The notes under the pieces: generated by a model
Told to the model about the DNA's origin: nothing
The model's input: only the letters and a program-made list of their open reading frames with translations
The model's database searches: none
Position numbers and translations under genes: made by a program
Shown here: positions 23,758-35,309 of the stretch, one piece after another
How positions within the stretch are numbered: the first letter of the stretch is position 1
Layout: every line of letters begins with the position of its first letter
Source of the DNA: Eremomyces bilateralis CBS 781.70
Taxonomy: Eukaryota > Ascomycota > Dothideomycetes > Eremomycetales > Eremomycetaceae
Direction of reading: 5' to 3'
Length of the DNA stretch: 64,000 bases
Assembly (NCBI RefSeq): GCF_010015585.1
Contig: NW_022985094.1
Coordinates: forward strand, 186,001-250,000

Positions 23758-24812
23758 ATGGGACCGCCTTCATCGCTTGTGGTATATACATCTTGAAACG
23801 TTCCTTTCGATCTCAAGCTCATACATACAGACTAGGTTGAAAGTCCAACTCAAGCTGGGCATAGCACGACTACGTATGGTTCAACAGAAAGATGTTGCGC
23901 TTGCGAAGCAGCAGAGAAGAGCTATGGCTCAGTTAATAGAGGTACACTCTCGATCTACCGATATGCCGCAAGCTTCACGATTCCCAAACTAATACGCTTT
24001 CCCAGCAAGGAAAGATTGAATCCGCCCGTATCCGCGTCGAGAACATCATCCGAAGCGATATCACCACGGAACTTCACGAGTATATCGAACTGTACTGCGA
24101 GCTGCTCCTTGCCCGCTCTCAACTTCTCGACCCGCCTCCATCCACCACCCTCTCTTCCTCGTCTCCCGCCCCTACTCACCAATGCGATCCTGCCTTGGAA
24201 GAAGCCGTTCGTACCGTCATTCACGCTGCACCACGTACCGAGATCAAAGAGTTACATTCGGCCCGTGCATTGCTGGTTGAGAAGTTTGGGCGGGAATACT
24301 CCACGCTCGCCATGGAAGGAGAGGGGGTTCCGGATCGAGTGTTGAAAAAGTTGAAGGTTGAGAGTCCGTCACCGGAGCTTGTGGATGCGTATTTGCGAGA
24401 GATCGCAAGGACATACCAAGTGCCATTTCCTGGTGTGGACACCGATGAAGATGAGGATGAGGATGATGGAGGCATCAAAGAGCTGGAGCAACAGGTGGAG
24501 CCGCCACTAGAAGCAGAGACAAAGACGGGCTCTGATGACGAAGGGAAAGCTGATGAGACAAGAAGATTGAGTCAGGCTACACCACCGAGGAAGATCGGAA
24601 CGAAACCCGTGGTGGGAGTCGCACCTCAGAGTCCAAGCTCCGAAAATGTTACGCCGAGTGTGAAATTGCCTGGTCCTCCAACCGAGTTAAGGCCGAGTGC
24701 GAAGATGAAAAAGGCAGAGACGAAGAAACCTGAAGGGAAAGGTAAGGGGCCGGGAGGATCGATTCCCGATGTCGACGAATTATCCAAGAGATTTGCTGCG
24801 TTAAAGAGGTAG
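23758..24812 (+). CDS. IST1: Ist1-family ESCRT-III-related protein
   Basis: Regulator of Vps4 and ESCRT-III in multivesicular-body sorting at endosomes. Exons 23758-23781, 23831-23941 and 24006-24812 give 314 codons (313 residues). The first exon encodes only MGPPSSLV; the next continues TRLKVQLKLGIARLRMVQQK, matching the Ist1 helix 1, then ARIRVENIIRSD and YIELYCELLLAR of helix 2, and LVEKFGREYS and VPDRVLKKL of the helical core. The C-terminal half is acidic and low-complexity. The extreme C-terminus (VDELSKRFAALKR) resembles the MIT-interacting motif through which Ist1 binds Vps4: a helical D-E-L-x-x-R-F-x-x-L-K pattern. Length is normal. Confidence 0.93.
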
Positions 24813-25084
24813 CGTTATCCTGTCACTGGTGGAGTAGCGTGACAGCTTGAGTAACCCTTTGATTGCTACCGTACGAATCTATCGGACAGCGAGGAGCAAA
24901 GTACGCTGGAACCGTTTGATGGACAGCAAGGAGAACGGGGCTAGTATGAACGCGTATGAGTTGAGTGATCACCATACTAACTACCAGAGCGCACTGGCTC
25001 AAAGTTCGAGATATCTCTACGAATTCCACAGAATATCAGATCGGTCTTTTATTTGCGGCGAGAAATGGCACTGACCAAATATAT

Positions 25085-26040
25085 TGATCGTCCTATTCTC
25101 AACATCTCCCTTCAATTTTCCGAACCGCATCAACGTGACCCATGACGGACAACGTTGGCTTCTTCGGCATTGTGGACCATGGCATCGCTCGTTCCCAAGT
25201 GCATGCCATGTTCGAGATCTCCGCCCGTTTCGTCGCATTGCTCAACCCATGAAAGTTCCTGTCTTTTCCTATGCACGAACGCTGACTGGGAGAACAACAC
25301 GTGGATTCGGCCCCTACTGGCGCCATTGACCGGAACGTATTCTACCAACTCCAGTGTGGCGTGGTCATGATTGTGGATGGATGATGAGATACTACATGGA
25401 TTTAAGAGATGGTGTTTGAGTCCATGCCTGTCGTGTAAGCCGTGTCCGACAAGCTCATGACGTTCTTCGCGAGGAGATGGAGATTCGAGGACTGCTTCAT
25501 CAAGGGCCATGACATGAGTAGATCTGAGCTCCAGGCCATTGGGGATTTGCGACAGTATTTCCAACCCTCGGACGAACTTGACCAGCGAGGTGTATCATGG
25601 AGCTGGTACATGGACTGGAACTCATTTACCTTGCTATTCCAGAAAGAGGGAGTCCAAATTGGAGGTCTGCCCGAACGACAGGTGTCGATCGAGTTCGGCT
25701 ACGGAGGGACCCCGGACCAATGTCGAATCCGCGGTCATCTGTAATATTGGCGACTTGGTTATGTCCTGGTAGGACGATCGGCTCAATCCGGTGCTCCATC
25801 ACATACAGGTCCTTTGTGACGTAGGCGACACTCCGGATAGGTACGGTCTTGTGTCTTCAATCAGCTGTAAAACGACGTAGAATCTACGGACCATTGAAGA
25901 AGTACCCCATGGTGATAGGCAAGAAGTTCAACTGGAATGTGATGCGAGGAACTGGCGCATGGCAAGAGGTGTTGCAGAGACTCAGCCGCTTTGAAGCATT
26001 ATCGTCCTATCTCCTTCGTGTACATGCCTTGGTTTACTGA
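25085..26040 (+). pseudogene. Broken 2-oxoglutarate/Fe(II) oxygenase (isopenicillin-N-synthase-like)
   Basis: Recognisable pieces of one oxygenase lie in order on the plus strand but in changing frames: IDRPILNISL with EPHQRDP (25085), NVGFFGIVDHGIARSQVHAMFEISARF (split by my residue limit only in description; 25150-25235), ENNTWIRP (25290), SDKLMTFFARRW and IKGHDMSRSELQAIGDLRQY (25445-25560), FTLLFQKEG (25625), EFGYGG (25690), VICNIGDLVMSW (25735) and GPLKKYPMVIGKKFN (25880). Stops and frame changes separate them. Where the family has the iron-binding HxD, the local frame reads GAGTWTGTHL and then shifts, so the motif is lost by a small deletion. Typical fungal members act in secondary metabolism or oxidise small molecules; this copy cannot. 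Confidence 0.8.
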
Positions 26041-26808
26041 ATGCAGCATTTCCTTCGAACTGAACCAGCTCAATTACGAGGATCTAGAACTCTTATGAAA
26101 TGGTTGGGCATACTACGTAAGGATTGTGAATTTTAATTCACCATGGCTGGCTGAGACATGAAACCGTGCCTTTGATGGTTTGGGTCCTTCAATTCGACGA
26201 CTTGAACAAGACAAGAGATGTAACGGAAGGCCCTATAAGATCTCAGGACACATGGACATCAAGAACTAAACACGAACGAACCATCTATGTGGCGATTCTG
26301 GTCCGATCACATGCTGTGGCAGGATGAGATTGATTTAGTCGTGATAGAGATGCTGGATAGAGCGGTTTGGTGGACGTTGAGGAGTGGGCGAGTGGCAGAT
26401 CAGCGTGGCTGTGTAATAGCTGTCCCCAACGAATCACGTGGCATTTGCCGTCAAACCACAGCTCCAGTTGGCCAGTTGAAGGTCAAAGGCAACTGAGGTC
26501 ATCCACGGGACTTGTATTCCGTGATCTGCATCCTTACGGAGTACTGGATTGTGCCTTGAATGGTCTTCTCCATGAACTTGTTGATAATTTCTACCAATAT
26601 ATGTGTTTCAGCTTTGCCGTCATCGTCACTTCCACCCCCAATGTCACTGGTTTCAAGTGTTGATCGTTACGAGACGTCCACAACTCTCTCCTCTCGGTCT
26701 ATACCCCAAACCGAACCCTTCTGATGTTCTCGCTGCTTACGGTTAGGATAGCAAACTTCCTGTCTCAATGAAGTCTTGTGTGTTGGTGCAAATATGCGGC
26801 AATGAAGC
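26041..26808. other. Intergenic upstream of the propeller-like gene
   Basis: Follows the oxygenase relic. A few short open frames with no family features; further decayed coding sequence is possible but not provable by eye. Confidence 0.35.
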
Positions 26809-29800
26809 ATGATACCAGGCTATGACCCACGAGTCGTCCGGATGAGCAGAATACCTCAAAAGGAGAGCTATGCGATTCCTGGAACCCATGAGCGAAGAGC
26901 CATACCAAAGTCGTCGGAAGACGTCTCACCAAGCGGTGCGGAACCCGCGTCTGGACAGCACCGGATGAATCTCGACAACAGGCTTGTCACGTCAATCACG
27001 GGAGATTCTACCGACACATCGGACTTACCTACATCCTCGATCGAATCGTCAACCCATTTCGACCCACCCAACGACTCTCACACGTCTTTCGATAGCACGG
27101 AGAGTACGACGGATCGGACTCCCCGTATCGATATGACCGACGACTTGGAAGAGAGCACAATCCAGGCCAAGGTCACTCTTGTGGAATTGACGTCTATCAG
27201 CACATCTGCCTCCGCATTTCCCGAATCGTTTGGTCTTGCAATCTCTCCAAAAGGCCGTTGGATCACCGCCTACAACTCCACCTCGCTCTACATCATAAGA
27301 ACCCAAGATTTACCGCGAATCGAGGTACGCGCATTCCAAGTACGACAGAAGCCGTCCGCTGTCGCCATCACGGACGAAGCGGGAGTATTCGCATTGGTCT
27401 CCAAACCGCATCAGGTAGATGTCTATAAATTCGGTGCGGAGACAACGGGAAAGCTATCGGAAACACTCGGTGGAGTTGCTTCCGGGATACAGATCATTCA
27501 TGATATCCAATCGATTACTCTCGATCCCAAGGGTAAGATCTTGGCAGCAGCATATGCTACCGGAATTGAATTGATATCGTTGAATGGGGGAAACGTTCGA
27601 CGGACGGTGAACTGCGATGTCACCCAGAATATCGCCTTCTCGAACGATGGCAGAACCATCCTTGCCACCGGCCTTGAACGTCGATATCGAACATCGACCA
27701 TCATTTCTGTGGGTGGTGATTTGGACGGACCGATTTCTGAGGATGGTGATCCCGAGCCAGTCCCGTCACATCGTGCTTGGATCACTCAGCTGATATTCCC
27801 CGAGACGAAGTTACCCGCACGGCAATCTAGCTTAGTTCCGGATCGTTCTTCGGGGCATGTTAGCGAGATCATCGCATTCGATCCCAACGACCACAGTTGG
27901 GGCATTTTTGAGTTGAGTTCGAAAGAATTCCTACGACAAAAAATGTCACCGTCGGACAATTTACGTTGGAGGAGAGATCATGAGACTCTCGAAGACGCTC
28001 TTCCAGCTGTTACGCTTGAGCCATTGACAGTGGCTGTTGCCACCAAGAAACCCGGGTTGAGTGAGGTTAGAGTCTTTCAATTCGATCAAAACTGGCGAGA
28101 CGAGTTCATATCAGGACGGGCCAACGAGGATTTGGGTCAGACCTTCCTGGATCCCAAAATTTCTGTGGAAATCAATAACGGGGACACCAATTTTAAGAGC
28201 ATCAGCACGTTGAAATGGTTACAAAATGAGGACTCCCCGCAAAGTCGACTTGTCGCACTCACCAGCTCGTTTGGCCGCACCGTTCCAGATGATGCAATCG
28301 GGTTACCACCTTCCGGAGCGAGGATCTATCTCATTGACCTCGAACCAAGCAATGACAACAACCAATCAAATGAGACAAACAAGTTGACCTTGAATCTCGA
28401 TGAAGTCATGCCACGTACTTCTCTTGAATATGAGGACCTCCCATGGGACCGCGAGGTGGATCTGGTGAGAAGTTTGACTCGGATTCAAAGGCGGAGAGAG
28501 TCTTATGTGTCAATTGGACGAGGCAATCGAACTCCGAGGCGTTCGATGTCCTCAGCAGGACTCGGTTTCATTCCACTACGAGAATCTCTCGACGTCGACC
28601 CTCAACGTCGTCGATCGATGTCGAGTATGTCTCGCACAAGCGGAAGTGATGATATGGAGAACGGGAACGGGGTTCTACTACCGATGGACGAACCATACAC
28701 TCCAGGCCAACCACGTTCTCAATTCTCGATCAATCGTGCTGCCACTGTGGCCGCGAATTCAGGTGTAGGTCGTCGCCATCTTCGAGCCTTGCCTGATCGA
28801 CCACTGGAATATCGTCGAGCAGACAATCTTCCGGAACATCCACATGAAAGCGATGCAGACAACTGGGTACCACCGCCCCCTCCTTACTCTGCAAACCCAG
28901 ATCCAACTTGCCCCCAACCAGTCCATACACCCCAAGGCCTGGCCACCCGTCGTCCTGAAGCACCGTCCAATCGATCTGTCTCCCAACCACTCCCTTCCGC
29001 AAATCCACTAGCAAATCCACAAGCAAATCCACAAGCGAATACACGACATGTTCCTCTACCAAGGCGGATTCCTGTTCCCACACCAAACCCAAATTCCCAA
29101 GCAGATTCATTGCCTGCTCCTCAACCAAGGCGTGTTCCTGTTCCTACAACTCAATCATCCAATCCACCTTTGCCAATCTCAATTCCCGCTACTTCCCCTT
29201 CCCAATCTCCACAACATATAGCACAGTCTGTCTCGTCCCCTTCCAGTCCCGAAACGACTAATCGACCCCTATTTCCACCCCGTCGGTCATCAACGACCCC
29301 TCCCGCACCCGAAACGATGACGAGCTCTCCTCCCGCACCAGGTCAACTCGTGGCGTCATCTACATTCCCCAGGACCATGGTTACACCCCAGATTCCAACG
29401 TCGAATCCATCTCCCTCTACACTTCCACTTAGTGCGCAGAGTAACAATGCCATTCCGCCGTCCCACAACCAGTCCACACCTCCTGCTCCGATCCAGGCCT
29501 CTCAAATCAATCCACTTCCCTCTGTTCCGCGACATAATCTCAACCTCCCTCTACCCGCTCCTCTGGCGGTAGCGACTCCGAACGGACAAGTTCTACGCTC
29601 CTCGAGGAATCGTCGTGGTGTTCTTACTCCCGAACTTCGCGATCGCGCTCTTCCGCCTCTTCCCGGTGAACGAGAGCGGATGGGAGGGCGACGCGACCAA
29701 CGCTCTATGACCCGATTACAAGCACGTCAAAGTCTACCTCTCTTGGGTAGTGAGGGTGATGCAGGGAATATGGTTCAGCGGGTGACACATTCGCAGTGGG

Positions 29801-29946
29801 CCCAAAGATCTGTGCAGTATCAAAATGTTGAACCAGGAAGATATCATTCTCAACAAATGATGGACCCTAGCTTCCGCCAAACTCAAGGTAGTAGAGCCTC
29901 GGGAAGGAGAAAGAAGTGGTCAGAGGCGAGATGTGTTGTTATGTGA
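26809..29946 (+). CDS. Large propeller-like protein with Pro-rich tail and CaaX end
   Basis: Uninterrupted 1045-codon frame, function unknown. After a disordered Ser/Thr/Asp-rich start, residues about 125-530 read like a WD40-type beta-propeller: FGLAISPKGRWITAYNSTSL, VAITDEAGVFALVSKPHQVD, SITLDPKGKILAAAYATGIE and NIAFSNDGRTILATGL are successive blade-like strands. Similar fungal proteins of unknown function exist; I do not recall a name with certainty. The second half is disordered, rich in Pro, Ser and Arg, and holds PPPPPY (about residue 687), a PPxY ligand for WW domains such as those of Rsp5-type ubiquitin ligases. The protein ends KKWSEARCVVM, a farnesylation-type CaaX box next to basic residues, suggesting membrane attachment. 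The first ATG was used; Met at residue 12 is an alternative. Confidence 0.85.
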   Translation: MIPGYDPRVVRMSRIPQKESYAIPGTHERRAIPKSSEDVSPSGAEPASGQHRMNLDNRLVTSITGDSTDTSDLPTSSIESSTHFDPPNDSHTSFDSTESTTDRTPRIDMTDDLEESTIQAKVTLVELTSISTSASAFPESFGLAISPKGRWITAYNSTSLYIIRTQDLPRIEVRAFQVRQKPSAVAITDEAGVFALVSKPHQVDVYKFGAETTGKLSETLGGVASGIQIIHDIQSITLDPKGKILAAAYATGIELISLNGGNVRRTVNCDVTQNIAFSNDGRTILATGLERRYRTSTIISVGGDLDGPISEDGDPEPVPSHRAWITQLIFPETKLPARQSSLVPDRSSGHVSEIIAFDPNDHSWGIFELSSKEFLRQKMSPSDNLRWRRDHETLEDALPAVTLEPLTVAVATKKPGLSEVRVFQFDQNWRDEFISGRANEDLGQTFLDPKISVEINNGDTNFKSISTLKWLQNEDSPQSRLVALTSSFGRTVPDDAIGLPPSGARIYLIDLEPSNDNNQSNETNKLTLNLDEVMPRTSLEYEDLPWDREVDLVRSLTRIQRRRESYVSIGRGNRTPRRSMSSAGLGFIPLRESLDVDPQRRRSMSSMSRTSGSDDMENGNGVLLPMDEPYTPGQPRSQFSINRAATVAANSGVGRRHLRALPDRPLEYRRADNLPEHPHESDADNWVPPPPPYSANPDPTCPQPVHTPQGLATRRPEAPSNRSVSQPLPSANPLANPQANPQANTRHVPLPRRIPVPTPNPNSQADSLPAPQPRRVPVPTTQSSNPPLPISIPATSPSQSPQHIAQSVSSPSSPETTNRPLFPPRRSSTTPPAPETMTSSPPAPGQLVASSTFPRTMVTPQIPTSNPSPSTLPLSAQSNNAIPPSHNQSTPPAPIQASQINPLPSVPRHNLNLPLPAPLAVATPNGQVLRSSRNRRGVLTPELRDRALPPLPGERERMGGRRDQRSMTRLQARQSLPLLGSEGDAGNMVQRVTHSQWAQRSVQYQNVEPGRYHSQQMMDPSFRQTQGSRASGRRKKWSEARCVVM

Positions 29947-30372
29947 TGAGCGATGATGGGTTTTTATCCAACAGTATTGATAGCTGTAGATCGCCGATGT
30001 CTACATTGAAATTGAGACTGGGAATAGTTCTGAGTTGCGTGACGGCTCAATATGGCTGTTTGGTTAAGCGGATGGACATCCCGAGCGTATATAGCTGTAA
30101 TGATACCCTTGATTCATTGTTATTTTTCCATTGTTTTACGTGCTATGCTTCATGACTCATATGCTAAACCACTGGGTATCTAACATCTGTCAGTGACAGT
30201 CTGTAACTGGCATTGCCAACGCCAAATTCCTCGCACACTTCCCTATTGCTTCCAATCTTGGTGGGATGACATATAATGATGCGGATGTGTCACAACACCC
30301 GGGTCGTGGTTCATGTCTCGTAGTTTCTTTTGACCTTCAACAGTTCCGTCAATGAAAGTCCATTCCGGGATT
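29947..30372. other. Convergent intergenic gap
   Basis: Holds the 3' regions of the CaaX protein and the phosphoesterase gene. No further feature seen. Confidence 0.45.
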
Positions 30373-31839
30373 TTAGTGGTGTCCAATCCTCTTCTCGGCT
30401 CGATTGTAGACGACTTCCAAGCGTGCGGCGATCAAGCATGCCAAAACCGATACCAAAACGAACCCATGGATAGCCCACCATATATGTTGTACTCCAAGAG
30501 GGCATGAACTGTATCCAAAATTCCAGACGCCTTCACAGTCCGTCCAAACGCTGAGTAGGCCTGCATTGCCACCATATTCCCCCATCATGCTACGGACAGT
30601 GATCTCCCGAATGCTATTCTGCGGGTTGTGGACCTTCTCGTGGATAGTGACATCCCACAAGTCGTCATCCGATCCATTCGATGAGTGGAAAGTGTCACAT
30701 CCTGTGTGATCGTGTCCGGTCAGGATAATGCCATCCCGTTTGTGACCCTGGTGAAATTCGAAGATTTGATTCAACACGTCAAGGCTGCGCTCTTTGCTCA
30801 AGTGATTCTGCTCCATCACGCCACCACCTTGGTCGGATGGGAAATAGTCGAAGAAAGGACCGTCTGTACAAATCCCTTCCGGCTTGTAGAGTGGAATATG
30901 TGTCAAAAGAACAACCGCCTGTCGGGTATCGTTGTGTTTCCCCAGTTCGGTTTCCACTTGACCAATGAAGGATTGCGTGTCCGATGCTAAGTCGTTGTCG
31001 AGTGTAGGACCATCCAGATTCATTGAGTTCAGCACGACAAGCCGTAAGACATATGGCTCTGACTTGCATTGTGGGTCGAGACATGGCATGGCAAACGATA
31101 ACATGCCATTAACCGGTCCAAATCGTTCCTCGTACCTCGTTACGCGATCACTGTCCATATCACCCGAGTATCCCACATCGTGGTTACCAACAATGTTGAT
31201 GAGTTGCCGATTCCAGTTCCATGATCCAAACTCCCCATTGGAATTGTTCAAGTCGAAGATCGTGTGGAAAGATTGCATCAAAGATTTGTTGATTTGATTC
31301 GCTCCACGGAAGACACGATTCCAGTATCGATCGCTTCGTTTCTGAAATTCCTCATCGCCAACCCATTGACTTCCGACTAGATCCCCTAGCACGGTGGTAT
31401 GAGTCGGTTCAGTCCACCAATGTAGTGTGCGATATATATGAGCTAGGTAATAGTCATTGCCAAAGAGGTCAATATGTTTCCGATATCCATGAATCGTCTT
31501 TGGAACGTCGTCACGAATGAAAGCCTGGGACTCTGACCAGACTACATTGTAATCCACATCGAGGCCGTATAAAATGTTGCCCAACTCTGATTTGGCCGTC
31601 CTCAGGTGAGGGAATCGGAATTCGTTTGGATCTGGAAGGGAGCTGTCACCTTCTAGCTGTGGATCAGCGAAGATTAACAGTCGGAAAGGAGCCGTGGGGG
31701 ATGTTGTGCAGTGTCTTGGTTGTTTCGATTCGGGGAAGTGGCAGAGATGGAACGCTGGATATAGATAGAGGTAGATTAGTGAGAGACAGGACGGGATGAA
31801 GGCCCAATACAAGAGCTGCTGAGATATGCGGACTCTCAT
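30373..31839 (-). CDS. Metallophosphoesterase of the Cdc1/Ted1/PGAP5 family
   Basis: ER-membrane phosphoesterase. Family members remodel GPI-anchor glycans (Ted1, PGAP5/MPPE1) or act on related ethanolamine phosphates (Cdc1). The metal-site motifs are all there: FADPQLEGD, VLGDLVGSQW, VGNHD, LLTHIPLY and LTGHDHTGCD. Two membrane segments frame the lumenal catalytic domain, one at the N-terminus (LLYWAFIPSCLSLIYLYLY) and one near the C-terminus (WWAIHGFVLVSVLACLIAA). The tail KRIGHH is basic but not a classic KKxx retrieval signal. The open frame begins at 31851; I prefer the second Met at 31837-31839 (MRVRISQQ) because it sits directly before the hydrophobic segment. No introns needed; 488 residues. 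A GPI-anchored wall protein in the same window is coincidental. Confidence 0.9.
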   Translation of the reverse strand: MRVRISQQLLYWAFIPSCLSLIYLYLYPAFHLCHFPESKQPRHCTTSPTAPFRLLIFADPQLEGDSSLPDPNEFRFPHLRTAKSELGNILYGLDVDYNVVWSESQAFIRDDVPKTIHGYRKHIDLFGNDYYLAHIYRTLHWWTEPTHTTVLGDLVGSQWVGDEEFQKRSDRYWNRVFRGANQINKSLMQSFHTIFDLNNSNGEFGSWNWNRQLINIVGNHDVGYSGDMDSDRVTRYEERFGPVNGMLSFAMPCLDPQCKSEPYVLRLVVLNSMNLDGPTLDNDLASDTQSFIGQVETELGKHNDTRQAVVLLTHIPLYKPEGICTDGPFFDYFPSDQGGGVMEQNHLSKERSLDVLNQIFEFHQGHKRDGIILTGHDHTGCDTFHSSNGSDDDLWDVTIHEKVHNPQNSIREITVRSMMGEYGGNAGLLSVWTDCEGVWNFGYSSCPLGVQHIWWAIHGFVLVSVLACLIAARLEVVYNRAEKRIGHH

Positions 31840-32779
31840 GTCTTCAACCACTTGCAGTTAGCTCTGAATCCTATGAAATGGTGTGGATGTAAGGAACTGA
31901 AGGCGGAAACGTGAGACTTAAGGAAGCCTGGTCGCCTGGTGAATGGCATATTGAAGGCATAGGTCTCGATTGGTATCAACAACATGAGAACCCACCACAA
32001 TGGTGAAAAGTGCTGGCACAAGACATTGAATATTTGTGTTTAAGATGCGATTGAAAGTTGGATGAGCAGATTCCCCTGAAATTCCATGGAACGGAATTGA
32101 GTCATGTAGTCACGTGCTTCGAATTTTCCAAGATCACTACCTGACGCATGTATCACCACCGAGTCCAGGCCATCTTCAATGAGCGCCCGACTATGATTCG
32201 ATCTACTTCACCCGAAGACGGCGAACTCATCAAGATGCGCCCTTGAATACGAAGTACCTGTACAACAAATCGCCACTAGACTCTCGTACAGACGGGCAAG
32301 CCAGAGGTGCTTGAATGGCGTTTGGTACTTCATCACAATCCGTATGCCAGCTTCAATCGCCATGTGTCGCCTCATTGGGGTTGGTGGGTGGTATGTTCAC
32401 ATCAGACACGGTACACCTACAGCACCGGAGAGGGACTAGCGATGCTATCATGGCTCGATTGATGGCGAGAATCTCGATTGATGGCGATGAAGTGGTCCCC
32501 GGGTGGAAAGGAGTTTTGTGACATCGTAAACGGATTCTGTGGGAGGCGCGTGTGGGAGGCGCGTATGAAAGACATGGATTCAACGAATCTGCTCCGAGGA
32601 GTTTAGGAATCGCGTTTCTGGGCCGAGAAATCGAGGCGGATCACCGATCACAAGGGAATGGTGTGTCGTGGATTCTAGTCATGAATTTTTGGGATATGGA
32701 AGATACCACAATTGCCTCGAAACATCGAGGCTCCGAACCGATTGTTTCCGCTCAACTCCGAATAATATGCATCGACACT
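31840..32779. other. Intergenic with a 13-base tandem duplication
   Basis: No gene recognised between the phosphoesterase start and the uL14 stop. A perfect two-copy tandem of GTGGGAGGCGCGT lies at 32539-32564. Short frames on both strands have no features. Confidence 0.45.
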
Positions 32780-33379
32780 TTACATCACGACGCCCGAGTT
32801 GCTCGCAATACGCTAGATTGATGTGAGTTATGATCCTCCCGGTTTGATTTGCTCAACTTACCGGCCACAGTTCTGCAGCTTCCTTGCCAACGGGACCCGT
32901 GATAGCTGATCCTTTCATTTCACCCTTGGGGTTGACAATCTATACCTGTTAGCACCATTCTCCGAATCGTCTTGACAAAAAGTCCCGAAAACTCTGTTCC
33001 AAATCGTATGTTACGTACCACGCCAGCATTGTCCTCGAAGTAAAGGAAGATACCATCGGCTCTCCTCCATGGCTTGCTCTGTCGAACCACCACAGCGGGC
33101 ATGACCTTCTTCCTCAATTCCGGCTTTCCCTTCTTCACCGTAGCCATGACCATATCACCAACACCGGCGGCCGGAAGACGATTGAGACGAGCACCGATGC
33201 CTTTCACGGAGATGATGTAGAGATTTCGGGCGCCGGAATTATCGCAGCAATTCATGACCGCACCACTAATCATGTTAGTTGTCGGTTGGAGATTTCATTG
33301 AAAAGTCCACGTACACGGGAAGACCGAGGGTCATCTTGAGCTTGTTGCCGCTTGAACCGCGACCTCGTTTTGACGACAT
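32780..33379 (-). CDS. RPL23: 60S ribosomal protein uL14 (L23)
   Basis: Component of the large ribosomal subunit, at the subunit interface near eIF6. Four exons, 33315-33379, 33019-33265, 32862-32939 and 32780-32812, join to 141 codons (140 residues), the normal length. The start [20 protein letters not shown], the block [20 protein letters not shown], the loop [19 protein letters not shown] and the end [18 protein letters not shown] leave no doubt. Only the middle exon is visible as an open frame; the other three were found from splice signals. Multiple introns near the start are usual for ribosomal protein genes of filamentous fungi. Confidence 0.96.
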
Positions 33380-35309
33380 CTTGGAGGTTCACGATGGAAT
33401 TTGTCGGGTGTAATGGTGCTGAGCGCAAATGTAAGAGAAAGTGTTGAAGTCAAAGTGTGGAGAGTGGAAGTGTGTCTCGCTAAATGGTTTTAGCCTTGAT
33501 GCCTGGCGCCAAGATCCTGATCGACCTCATCGACCACCTCCAACTCACCACCCAACAGTATCCATCACATTTCTACTTCTATCTCGTCACGAGCAATCCT
33601 CTTCGATTTCACATTTTCCTACCGATATTCTAGGAATCTAGGCCTGTGTACGATCGTCGATCAAGACCTTCTGTAATTTTTCGAGCTTCGAAAAATCTTA
33701 CTTCAATGTTGTAGAGATAGTATGTCAGTACTCTCTTGTCACGAATGGCTTCATCTCAAGCTTTCTTTTTCGGGAATGTATGACATCTCTTCTGGTCGAG
33801 TACTCAATGGAAAGAAACCTCAAAAAGTCTATAATATAAATGTAATTGCTGCTTTCCATGTTAATGGCGGAAATATGCTCTATATGTTCTCACTTCTCCA
33901 GTCTCTTTTTGTGCTGCCTTTCGTCTCTAGCTAAAGCTTTCAAAGGCATTGATATTGATTACCTTATTCCTCTAACCTGCTCTCAATTGGCCCATCAACT
34001 TGATTCTTTCGTGTTCTCTGTGCCGTTGTGCATCCGATCTGACCCCAACCCTTGATAGCAATTATATGCCGCGCAAAGCGAGGATCCTATTATCGAATTG
34101 CCGCAAGTATTCGACTGCTCCTACAACTAACCGACGATGATCTACAGCTCCTGCTACGCTGGACTCCGGTGCATTGTGTCTATGCGGAGTATGATGCCAC
34201 AATGACCGAAACCTTGGCCACATGGTCTAGAGCATTTCTCGCTTCCCTCTAAATTATCTTCGAATCCGCAATGCATGTACCCTCGACCGAGAGGGATATT
34301 AGGAACAGAAGATAGATTGTATGCACTTATTTGACGACGTTTAGATCACAGAATACAACTTATCAGGACTTCTGCTGATAAGTCACGAACTCTGGACAGC
34401 GTCCACTCAAGATTATCCCAGGTAGATTTGCTCAGAAATCTCGCTATCTTCTCGTTGGACCAGGGGATTCAAGCTGGTACAGCATGTCGATACGCCCTCA
34501 TTTTTATATTGGTTCTGGCGAATTCTTTAGCAGTATTGTTAGCTAAGGAGCGTGCAAGGATACGTCGAACATCTATTTCCTCATTGCCTTGAATACGTGA
34601 GTGGATGATCATCGATTAGGGGTGTCTTCGTGCAAAAGATGAGCTCCGTTATCGTCGGATATCCTCGGAGAAACTCACTACCATCGCTCCATCTGTTAGC
34701 TTGAGCGAGGGCTTCTGCATCAGTAAGCTGGCTTGCGATACTGATCCGGCTTGTCAATTGGGAGGTCAAGAGGTAGTTTGAAGCGATTTCGAACGTAGAT
34801 CATCTGGATTCGTTTCATCTTTCAGCACTTTATGGATGAATTAAGCTATTAGTATTGATGGCTGCAGCCAACGCTGAATACGGGTCAACGACTTCCCGAA
34901 GATAGGAATGGGACCACCAAGAGACGCTTTGGCACGATTACTTGTCATTATATATATCAAGTGCTTATATCGCATATCCGAAGCACTGATGGTTCTACAG
35001 GGCACAGTAAGCGGGTTTGTTCAAGAGGACCGACCTGATCCATGCTGCCAGAATATCAATCGATCGACGCAGTCCCTCAATGCTAGGTACTACTTAACTT
35101 GGCTGTCAAACAGCGATGAGAAAGTTGATTTCAAGAGGAACTTGAGTAGTATTTGCAGCGTGAGCTGCTTTCATTATTGATCTATGCCCCTTAAACCTTA
35201 TCGTACAAGCCCATGGTTTCATCAGCGACTATCGAGGCCGCTATCATATCTGATGGATCGGAGATGTTTCGGACATAATGGTGATTACTCTCGTCTATTC
35301 GCCGCAAGT
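33380..35309. other. Long intergenic stretch, 1.9 kb, nothing recognised
   Basis: AT-richer than its flanks in parts (for example 33600-34000). Only short unrelated open frames on both strands. No tRNA, LTR or transposase motif could be identified, but decayed elements cannot be excluded. Confidence 0.4.
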
